A DNA stretch of 64,000 bases from Henricia sp. BOLD:AAB3569. Its lineage: Eukaryota; Echinodermata; Asteroidea; Spinulosida; Echinasteridae. The first letter of the stretch is position 1; each line of letters starts with the position of its first letter. The notes under the pieces are model-generated. The model was not told the origin of the DNA, searched no databases, and saw only the letters and a list, made by a program, of their open reading frames with translations. Positions 48,901 through 60,900 of the stretch are shown piece after piece. Where the stretch lies: NCBI GenBank assembly GCA_037783545.1, contig JBBELK010000307.1, positions 186,001 through 250,000 on the forward strand, written 5' to 3'. A program made the position numbers and the translations under genes.

Positions 48901-51900
48901 TTGACCTCCAGTTTAACAGGTTCGTTGTGAGGGAGACTTCAACTACCTTGTGGCAGTATTCCATCAGAGGGCTGAAAATGTTTTATGGCCCAAGAACATT
49001 GGGTATTTTGGATAAATGAGTGCATGTTATTAGGCAAAGTAGTTAAATCCAGAAAACGATATTCGTTTATGTAAATTTTAATGAGTTTATTAGTGAACGT
49101 GCATTCAAAATTAATGTTTAGCCAATGAAAAGCAACAATTGTGCAGAATACATTCAAACTGATAGTTTTCAATGCAGAAATAATATTTTAAACTCAAAAA
49201 TAAAATTTGCGTAAAATAATTAAAATTTGTTGGGTCTTTCGGTTTAATACTTACTCAAAGCGCCCTCTATTGGTGGGAAAATTAAATCTCCATTTTCACA
49301 ATTTTTAAACAACTTATTTCATGTTATAAATGAATAAAGATGTGACTCAACTGTAAGCATTATTACTTCCTTGACACCAGTTCATGTCCAAGTTATTAAA
49401 GCAGGGGTGAGTTTTGTCTGGATCTTTCCGGATTTCTAGAATTATACATTATGCGGATTTTTGCTTTTTTGTTGTGTGCTCACGGCCGTGATCCACATTT
49501 TTTTTGGTTTTTTTTGTTGGCCCTTTCAGCAGGCCATGTTTTTTTAACGAGCACCCTCAATGCATAGTTCCGACCTGTCAATCAAGCCGAACCCGCGACC
49601 AATCACAACAGAGCTAGCAGACGGCGCCCACAAAGGTCAAAGTGATGCAATCATCGATCACAATCACGCAATGTTTTTGCCCATACAGTTTGTATGTTGT
49701 ATGCGCCAGTGACCGGGTGAATTTTGGTTTCAATGTCGGGCGATTCGCTATTCAAAGGTAGGAAAGCGCATTTTTATAAATATATGTCATCCCTGCATTA
49801 CTAGCCCTTCGCTCAGTGTGTGCTACGGCAACTGTCGACCCTAAAACATAAATACCTTTGAGTTTTCTCCAATGAATCTGTGCTTTCCATGCCGAGTCCC
49901 GTTGCTTTGTACGTACATGTCGCCATTTTTTTCGATGGCTTGTGAGCACATAGCAACAATATCTAAGGGGCGGGGTTAACTGGGCAATCTCGGAACTATG
50001 CATTGTTTTGATTCAGTAATTTTGCGAGGCAAACTTATGCAAGTCTAGTACCATGTACATGTATGTACTGTGCCGCTCGGCGAGCTGACCGAGTCTGCAA
50101 CGAGTAGCGAAGCGGACGTGTACAAGTCTAACCATAAGCCTATCCTGCATCGCAACAGTCGAGCATGTGATGCGTGCACATACGTACACGTGTGTGCGTA
50201 CCGTGCAGTGTGTGCGGCCGGCCGGCTGGCGATGCGTCAAGCAGTTGCCAACAAACAGATTTTACCCTCCGCTTTCGTCTTCAACGATCGATGTTGCCTG
50301 GATTCTTTTTAATATTATCCACATTTGTATAAGATAAATATTTAAAACAAAACTGGTTCTTGTGATACCTGGTTATAATGTTTTTGACATTGCAATTTGC
50401 ACGATGGTGGTGTTTAAAATGTTTCCAAAAGTTGAAGTCTTCGTGGTCTGTACGTCTCCCCCCACCCCCCCCCCCCCCCCCAATCCCTCAAGGAAGCCAC
50501 ACTCCCCCAAGAAAGCCACGCCCCTTCCGGAATTTTTGTTTTCCTCCAGTCTCGCCACTGATTAAAGGAGTCTTTGACAAATCTTGTCTTTCTTATTGGA
50601 TCCTGTAAGACATGTAAGACAAATCAATAAAATAACTGCCGATTCTTCACCTCAAGTTTGAACAAGGTTAATCTTGTCAAAAAGTGCAACTTCAGACAGT
50701 ATTCAGAAGAAAGGAGACGAGTTGCAGGCCATGGTTAACTACTTTGAGTTGGTCTCAGGACATTTTTCTACTTTCTATTAAGTGACAACTTTGAGCTGAT
50801 CGAATTCTCCCCCTGATCGAAAATAACCCACACTTACCCTATATAGTACAATGTATCTCTAGTTTTTTTTTTCTTTTTCTTTAATTGCAGGAGTGGTGAA
50901 TTTGCTTGGGATTTAAATGAAAGAACTGGAGAAAAAATAACGGAGTTCATGCGAGAGTAAGTTAAAAAACTATGAATTGTAGGATAGGGCGACAAATCGT
51001 GTGTAAAAAAGGTATATTAGGGCGACGTGCTCAATAGGGCGACATTTTGGTGTCGCCCTAATATTTTTGAGTTTAAAAATCATTTTTTTAGGTCAAAAAC
51101 AATTTTTTTTAAATCGAGAACCATTTTTATTGGGTCTAGAACCGATTCTCTTAGGTCTGGAACCATCTCTGGAAGCTTCGGGTAAAAAAATAAGGTGTCA
51201 TTTTGAGTGACTCTTGCCGAAATTTCGGTGGTCCCCGGTGAGAGTCTTCCCGAAATGTCGCCCTATTGCGGCATTCAGCGTTCTTTAAATACTCCCCATG
51301 TTTTTAAGGTTATTAACAAAGCAAATGCTAGCAAAGATCGAAATAAAATATCTAAAAAGCTGCACAACACCCCCAAATATTGTCAAATGAAGGGATCATA
51401 CACATTGTGGATTTGCTTCATCAAATTAAAGTTGCACTGTCCAATTTAAAAAAAAAGTTAAATTGCTATTTTTCTAGAATAGAAAAATTATCAGCTTTCA
51501 TTTGGTGCCAAGAACGTAAAAATCCGTCAAGGATTAATGCCAGTCAATTAAAAACAAAAAATAATAAAAGACAGGCCCTGTCTTTTATTCGACAGGATTA
51601 TGACGTAAATGTATGTGTACGAGCGTGTAGTACACTATACGAACTTGCACACAATCGAGGTTCGCATAAACCAGGTAGCACCGTAACTGTGTGGACTTTA
51701 ATACACAGGTTCGCAGACGAGTTGTCTCAGCATTTAAAAAGGGATAAGGGAAGTGGGAGAAGGGTTCAAAAAAATATATAAGGTGTGTAACGATTCCCTT
51801 AAACGATTTGTGGAGTTAGGGCGAAATCCTGCGTTTCGTTTTTGAGTAAAAAAATATTTTTGGCCAAATTTCCTACAGTGCACGAGTACAAAGCGAGGTT

Positions 51901-54900
51901 CGCATATTGTATGTGGTAACGGTCTGTGTGCGCATACATGTGTACATATGAGCGTACGCGCACATGTACATGTGAAGCCCGTTTCAAGAAAAGGGCCGCT
52001 TGTATTTCCAGTTCCCGACATCGGAAATTTAATTTTTTTGTATTTTTCGTTACAGAGACAGGTAAGCTTTGTAAATTCGTTCGCTTGTGTGAATTAATTT
52101 TTTAAATCTTTTCACCCAAACACAGACAGTGCAACTTTAAAGGATTTTTCATCCAAAGAACCTATTTTTCTTTATTAAATGAACCGATTCTAATCTTCAT
52201 TGAATGAAGAGCCATGTGTTCACATTAGGAAATCTTTTTGTCAAATCTTCATCAAACAAAGTGATCTTCCTGATGTGAACGGGGTCAGTGACTCAACTTG
52301 TCCGACTTGACACAATTTTGGCGATTTTTACTTGGCTCACTGCATGTGAGTACTTTGTAGAGCTGATAAAATGATTTCTGAAACGGGGTGCAATTTGCTT
52401 TATTCACTGCAGAATAAAGTAAACTTTTCTCGTTCAAGCTTGTGGTGTTTTTGATTTGGGTGAAACAATCACTATGTTGGGTGATTAGGACTACATGTAT
52501 CTCTTTCAGCTGCACCTCGGGGTCATTAGTTTTCATTAGTGTAGATTCCTGTTATCTGATTGGTTAAAAGTGAAGTAGCTAGACCTCGTGCCTGTAGAAT
52601 TCTGACTATGCCTGGGGCAGCTTAACCGCTTCCGGAGGCACGCATCGTATGTGTAGCATAGCTGTGCACCAACTGTTCTTCACGTACATGTAAACATTTC
52701 AGGCCGGTAATGGCGGTATCTCAGTCGTTTTGATCTCTCATACATGTAGATGATGAAATAACAGAAGCGGCATGTATACAGTGAAAACGGTGTCGGGTGA
52801 AATATTGACTGCAATGAGGGGCATGGTTAACATTATAAGACTTGGTACTTGGTACTTGGTAAATATCCTCCTGAATCTTCCACTAGGGAACTTAACAAGG
52901 AGGCCTTATTAGAAAGAGTGGTGTTATATATACACGCAACAAGTCGTTTAATGGTTTGTCTCAGAGTCTGACAGGTACTGCCCAATCCTGTCTTTAAACA
53001 TGGCCGGTGACGTCGAATCTATAACTGTTTATTTATTTAACCAAATCCAACAGCGAATAAATCGCCATTTACAGGAAAGGTACATATTAAAAGTATATGA
53101 CATAAAACATAAATATGAAAAAATGGAAATAAAGTAGGCTATGTACATGTACATTAAAAATGAAATATGAAATTAGTAAATATTCAGTAATTTGAATTCT
53201 ATACAAGAAAACAAATTTCGTCAGTAAAAACAAACGGGAAGACTAAATTTTGACAATTTGAAAAAAGGGTGAAATAAATAAAACTAAATGTATCCCAAAT
53301 GTTACAATGTATCTATACAGGAGAGAAATTGAAGTTTATGAACTTTATGAACTGCTACATGTAGGGTTTAGGGCTTTGTAAACTTCCCTGCGGAAGCATT
53401 CAAGATTTGCCGCACCAAACACATCGCACCTCCCATGGAACCCGCTGTATGTCGTAGAAGACTAGTTTGTGGAAGACTATTCCATACTTTAGTTGATCTG
53501 GGAAAAAATAAATCTTCGAATGTCGTAGATGAGATGCGAGACCTCTCAAACTGATTGTTGTTGCTTTTCCTGGAATGTCGTGATTTCTGTCGGATGATGT
53601 GGCTGGGATCTACTGTTATGATTCGATGAAGGATTTTGAACAATTAATGTAGTAACCAAGGTGATCTCGAAGCCATGACTATGCCCCGAGGTGGAAGCCT
53701 AGGGGCAACCTTTGTCATGGCTTTGAGATCACCGAGGGGCCTATAATCTTAACCATGACCAGAATAAAAAGCAGTCAATATTTGCTTTATACACTGATAT
53801 GATTGTGTAGATTTTTGTCATTTGATTGGTTAAAAGTACGTCAGACCTGAAAATTTGTGGTCCATCGAGTTTCGATTTCGAAAGCCGGTCTATGGCAGAA
53901 AGGTTGGTAGCATACTGTTTCTCTTCAATCCGTGTTGTATAATTGTATAATAGTCCATCAGAGCCACCCCCACCACCACCCGCCGAGCTAAGCTGGAGTG
54001 ACCAGGAATCAGCAGTTCTACATCTCGATGGGGATAACTTCAAGACGGTCACTAAGAAGAAGAAACACAGCCTGGTGATGTTTTATGCTCCATGTAAGTC
54101 TTGAGATTCGTTTTCTCTTGAGCTAATGCATTTATTATTATACCAGCTCAAGGAACTTCTGGTCAATTGTGTATTTGTCGGCTCGAACTGCGTATTAAAG
54201 TTGTCGTTAATTTATTGGGACTCGAACCCATGACCTCCCGCAAACAAACTTCTAGAGTTCATTTTTTATAAACACTGGGCTTCAGAGAATGGTTACCTAT
54301 ACAATATATAAATATGGCCTTGCGAATTAAACACCTTTTAATAGAGAGATTTCGCAAGGTGACGAATACGGAACACGGGTATGATGACGGTAACCATTCA
54401 CGTTGATGAGCACACTGATTTGGGTTTCGCACTACATGACTTGTACGTGTACATTTATCTGCTAAATCTGCTCTGCACTGCACTTGGCTGTTTTCGCTTT
54501 CACATTTGCACTCATTAAATTTGATCTGTATTCATAGAATATACATAAATAAGAAACAAAATGCATCAAACTTATCAATCCATCATAATCAAGCAACAAA
54601 TCTGCATTAACCAGTACCTGTTTTTATTCTACGCGTATGGAGGCCGATAACCGTTGTCAACACGAATGAAAACATGTGTACTGCTGTTACTCCTCACGAG
54701 AAAGTCATGACGTATTATCCGTATCCGTATCCGTGATGGTGCGAAACCTCTATATATTACTCAAAACAAGACGAGAATAATTCAACAAAATGTGATCTTC
54801 TGAATGCAAGTGTGACATTTTAAAACTTGATTATTGAGATTTCGCTCGTAATGTAATTTGAATTGGTGCAGTCCAGGTTCTATAGGGTGGGAAAATCAAC

Positions 54901-57900
54901 AGAAATGGATCGACTGGTCAAAACGATAATTACATGTACAATGTAATGAAAAGAGTTTTATTTATTTATTTATTTAATCACCACATCCAACAGCAGAAGG
55001 ACCGCCAATTACAGGAATGGGATCAATTAACATTACATAGATATTCGAATAACTATCAACTTCTAAGTTGAATTAGAAACGGCCAGAGACACCGGGGAAT
55101 CCCTCCCCCTTGCTCTTCATGAAAGAATGCTCTGGGGTCTTTAAAGTGCGTTACCTAACACACTGGACCAACTGATTTACATCCCTTCCGAAGGACGGAA
55201 CAAGTGTGATTAAGTGCCTTGCTCAAGAGCACAAGTGCCACAACCCGTCACGGCCCGGAATCGAACCCACATTCTAGTACTGGCACAGGAACTTGAGTTC
55301 AACGCACTTGACAGCTCGGCCATAACACCAGAGTTGAAAATGCCTTGGTGTCCCCGTTATGTTTAAGTAATTTGTTTTTGAATATTATCAAAAAATTATA
55401 CCAAGACCTGTCTGTTTAAATATTCTACACAACATGTATTTAGAAATTGCAAAGGAATTTCCATAAAAAAACCTGGCAACTCGGAAAAGCTATTTTTACA
55501 AATGCATCAAAATGTCACACTTTGGCTTTTGTTTTTAATTGATGAAAAGACCAATGTAACTTTAAACTCCAGATTTAACTACAACTACACTTTTCATTCT
55601 GACAGGGTGCGGTCACTGTAAGAAAGCCAAGCCAGAGTTTACGGCCGCCGCCGACAAGTTGAAGGACGAACTAAAAGCCGCGTATATCGCCATTGATTGC
55701 ACCGATGAAAAGAGCAAAGAGATGTGCACATCGTATGACGTTACAGGCTATCCTACCATGAAATATTTTGTGTATGGTAAAGATCCAACACCTTACACAG
55801 GGGGACGAGAGGTGAGCAAGTTTGTTCATTTTTGTATATTTAAAGGACATCTTCAGTCAAGTGAGTTAGTTTGCAGATACCACCGTAAGACCTACTTCTT
55901 TATCTATATATATACCAAACTTTTTCATCATCTGCACTTGGTTTTTAAAAGAAATGAGCGTTTAAGTCGCCATTTTTCAGTCGGAGAAGACATCACACTG
56001 CACAACTTGGTTTGTGACACAAATTTTTTGTGAAAAATGTGTGCACGTAGAAGAGTGTGGCCGAGCGCGGGCCATATCGCGCGCCACGCGGCATGGAGAA
56101 CCCGCGGCATTGCACCGGTGTGGCATCGCATGCGCATGAATTGAATCACAGTGCACGTGGCTGACTTGGCCGTGAGAAATTCTCCTGGAATTTAGCTGTA
56201 GTTTGGCTTTAGTTTCCCTGGCTGTTTCATAACATTTGGCACTTATAATTGCTGAACATCCTGTTCTCATCCCAAGTTTTATCCTGTTTCCGTAATTGAT
56301 AATGCCCGGAATTATTTTCACATACGAATGCCGCAAATTTTGGCATTTTGCTTGCTGGTGATTCAGGCAGTTGCGCAACGTGACATCATCAGTTTCACGA
56401 AGTGAATACTAACGCGCGATGTGATTGGTTGATCGAAATAGGACAATGCAAGATGGCGACGTCCATAAGATGCTTTTACGCGCACTATTTTTCGTTTTTA
56501 CAGAGGATGGGCTAGGTAGGGAAATATGATTTTTAAAAGAAATCTGCCAACTAACCCATTTGACTGAAGCTGTCCTTTAACCCCAACCCCTTAATCCTAT
56601 GGAAAATTGTGTACAAATTTGAGGATTTGGTACCGTTTGAGGATTGGAATGGTTTTCAGAAAGAAATGGATTTTGCGCCAGCAGTTAAAGTATGGGTACA
56701 GGATTTATTAGGGAGTTTTCGCAAGCCAACGGATACGCGTACACATACGTTTAGCTATCCGTAACCGTTAGTGGCATTTCTGTGGTTTTGCAACTTCAAA
56801 AATACAGCGTGTTAGCTAAAAGTTGTCTATTTCCGATATCGGGAAAACTACCCGGCACAACACGGCTTTGATAATAATTTGACTTTTAATCCAAAGCTTC
56901 GAAATGCACAAAAAGTTTGTAGACATTCATAATTCATACTCTTTTCAACATGGCTACGTAAACGCAATGAAAAATTAGAAAAATACTAGAAATCCGAGAT
57001 TTCACTACTCGTTAATTAGTGCTACGCGTTTTAGTGCTTAGTTCTGTTGGCTTCTGCACTGAAGCGTGCTCAAATGTGCTTTTTTGCCCTTTTTTTGCTT
57101 TCTTTTTTTTTTGGCCTTTTTTTTTACTACTGTAAAAACACCTGACCAATCAGAAGCAAAGACATTAACCTGGAACTTTCCTCAGCCAATCAAGATTGAC
57201 CTTTCTTGCAATACTGAGTGTACAATGACACCATATTGAATTTGTTGAACTTCACCGTTTGTTGCTGTTTTTACCCCACAATTCCCATCCAAAATCTAAA
57301 CCCTGCCCACAAAATTAACGTCGCGGTTATTAATGAAGGGAGTTAATAGCAACCTTATTAGTACATGTAAAGCCGGCCGTACACCTTGCGTTCCGACTCC
57401 GTTGCATTGCACAGACACTCCAAATTTTGAGCATGCTCGAAATTCTGCGATTGCGTTGCGACGGACACGTACACAAAATCGTGACCACATCGGAACGCAT
57501 CGTAAAACCCGTATACCTTGTGATGCGACTGCACAACATGCGCTATCGTGATCGAAATGCAAGGTGTACGGCCGGCTTAAAGGCCCTGTAGATGATCTGT
57601 TTTTGAGCGATTCTGCGAATAAAACCATTATAAATCAAAAGAAAGACATCAACAAACTCATCCGAAGAAATTTCAGCTTTGTCAAATATACCACGTTTAA
57701 AAAAACAATGAAAATCCATATGCATTTTCCTGGTCTTGGCGGGGTGTTTCAAATATTCGTTCTCAGTTGATCGGGTACTATGTGGCTTGCGTCATGCACT
57801 CTGTGGCGCACATACTGCGTGTGCGCGCGATCCATAAAAATGCATCGCGTTGGAACACGCACACGGAGTACACGGCGCCCATGCATTTTGGACCGCGTAG

Positions 57901-60900
57901 ATGCGAACCAAAAATAAGTAAATCGTTTGCAAACGATCTAAATAATTTCATCTTTACGGATTATTTTCTGGTAAAATTATATCATTTTGAGCGAAAACCC
58001 TTCATTGGATAGTTACTATTAATTAAATCTTTACTTTCAGAACTTTTCCCCTGTAAACTCGTCTATTACTTTTCGGGGTCATTGCAAATGATCCACTGGG
58101 CCTTTAAGTGAATCAAAAGAAATGAGTTTTATTCTTTTTATGTAGAATTGGGTTCTGAAAGTAACCATTCGTCAACGCCATGGCTTTATTTGTCTCATCA
58201 ATGTAGGAGATCGACTTTGTCCGCTTCATGATGCTTCTGGTGAACCCCGATGCCGCTCCACCGCTTCCCGAACCCGTGGTCGAGGATTTCTTTGCCGAGT
58301 TTGATGGTGGCGAGAATGTCCTCCAGCTCAGTGACAAAACCTTTGATGAGACCATCAAGAAAGAAGAGTCTGTCCTGGTCATGTTCTATGCTCCTTGTAA
58401 GGCATCTGAATTGTTGTATCATGAATCATAGCTGATTGGTTGAAATTAACCCTGATATTTAATCTGTAATTCTCAACTTTCATATTTATTCAATGCATCC
58501 GATCTTTTTTCTTTCTCATCCAAGACAGGGTGGGATTATGAAAGATTACAAAATGACGGTTTTTTTTTTGGAATTAAACTCAAGTTCTTGTTACGTTTCA
58601 TTAAGATGTTAATCCCTTTTGTTTCTGTTCTGTCATAGGGTGTGGTCATTGTAAACAGATGAAGCCTGCATACTCGGAGGCAGCAACCCTTCTTAAAGAA
58701 ACCGGGGTAAGAAACTTGAATCAAAATATGATTCTTGGTGTACAATCAAACCTTACCGAACTTAAATATAGATTTATTCGTTTGAGCCCCAGTGAATTAG
58801 AATAAATCTGCTTTATCCTTGTTACGTAAGAGCAACGGTTCAGTGCTGTAGGGGTTAAAATAAGGGGCTTTCACGGGTGTTGGGCATTCTCACGTTGCTT
58901 GCATACTGCAGCGCACATCGCAAAAATTTTGTGTTTTTCTTAATTTCATCAGTTGCATTGCTGGCCTGAAAGCCGTTGGTTTGCATACATGTAGGTCAGG
59001 CGTACGTTTCCACTTTTCCCAATGGGTTTTTGTGGTTTTTCGTATCTGGCAACCAACACAGCAACTGTTAAAATGTGCACATTTTTAGCAGTCTGATCAC
59101 ACTCGGTGATGATCTCCGGTTTGTTAAGGGGTTTTGCCTAACAGACAAGTTTACTTTGCATCGTAACAATCATCAAGTGTTGTCGTAATTGACGATTGTC
59201 GCTTTTAGACAACTTTTTGATCAAAGTGACTGGATTGTACATGATAAGACATGTGAGGTAGCTGAATAAACCAGGTCACAGCTGCAAGCCGTCATCTTTG
59301 ATTGTGTTAAAAGGATAATAAGAGGTCCCTAGGACTTTGTGGACTACCTTGTCATAACAGGGACCTTGTTTTATCAGGAATGAAAACAATACAGAACAAA
59401 GGATTGGGATCTAAAAACATGTCTTATTTAGTCCATGGCATCGGTACATGTAGGTAGGTAAGTAAGTCGTTTACGAGCCAATATAGGCTCATACTTCGGG
59501 TACTCATCCCCGGTTTCCGTGGCATGGACTGACTAGGAGCAATGCTACATGTACTCCTCCTGGATGGGATGCCAGTCTACCTCAGGTCTGTTTTCCAACT
59601 GTATTTGCTGGTACCCATTTATACACCTGGGTGGAGAGAGACAACGTGAAGTGTCTTTAACACTGCGCAATGGCCAGGTTTCGAACCATGGACCTCTTGA
59701 TTGAAAGTCCACTAGACCACCATGTCTCAGGGATGTGATTGTTCCGGTTTTTTCCGGGACTTTCTTTAGTCTCATTGGTTTGTGACAAAGATTATTCCGG
59801 GAAAAACCGGAATAAATAAATAAATTTTGCCAATGGATTTCAACCAAAATTTCAAATAATGTAAACAAGGCCTGACAAAATTTATTGAGCAACTTGCATC
59901 AGCTTTTTTCCAGAGGGTGAGATTTAAATTAGGTTTTTTTCTTTTTTCGTATGACTTTAAAAATCTCACTTTTCTCTAAAAAACAAAAACTGATGCAAAT
60001 TGCTCAATAAAGTTTGTCATGCCTTGTCTACATGATCTAACATTTTGGTATAAATCTGTGGGCAAATGACAGTTACATGTATTTAAAGGCACAGGCTCGT
60101 CGGCAATATGCGCGTCAAAATCGTGCCACGAAATACGCAGCTCCAAGTAGCAAAGGCATGGAGCTGCGTATTTCGTGGCACGAATTTGGTGTGCGCTCAT
60201 TGCTGACGAGCCTGTGCCTTTTAAGTAGGACTTTTTTTTACACGATGTACTTCATCAGATGCATAGTTGTTGCTACGAAAACTGATGCATAATTTCTTCC
60301 ATAAAGTGCTTTAACATCTTGAACCTTATGATCTTGTTTTTATATATGCATGCATATTGCATGAACAGTGCTGTCATTATCGAGGTTAAACTGTATTTGG
60401 TGATGCTCCAGTTTGCCAATTACAAGCAACGTGTGCTCATCAACTTTTAATACTCTTGAGTGTCTTTGCCCTGTTAAAAAATCCTTGATCTTTGCATTTT
60501 GCAGTGAATAATTCATGGAAACTAAATATTTAGGTCCTACCATGAAAACAGGGCATAGTGTTCCTCTTGCATTTGTGACACACCTGAAGTGAATTTTTTA
60601 AAATATAAATACTGGGTTTCAGAAAATCATTACCCTCGGCATATAAACAGTGTATGGTCTCGTAACTCGAACAACACCTCAAATTCGATGGGAAAAAAAA
60701 TATAGACTTTTCTGGAAATGTCTTAAAAATGATCCTAAAGGAAAATTAAGCCTGTCCCGAAACTATTTTTCGCAGTTTTGAGAGTAAATTTTTGAGGAAA
60801 ATTAAGTTTATACAGGGCCAGGGTCATCGTTGACGACAGGACCGGTATGGTCAAATTTGCCAACAAAATCTTTTTTCTGGAATGTCTTAAAAAGTATCCT

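Noticed and set aside
57296-57628. Minus-strand 110-codon frame
   Set aside because: Overlaps a palindromic MITE with exact mirror ends. No domain features.
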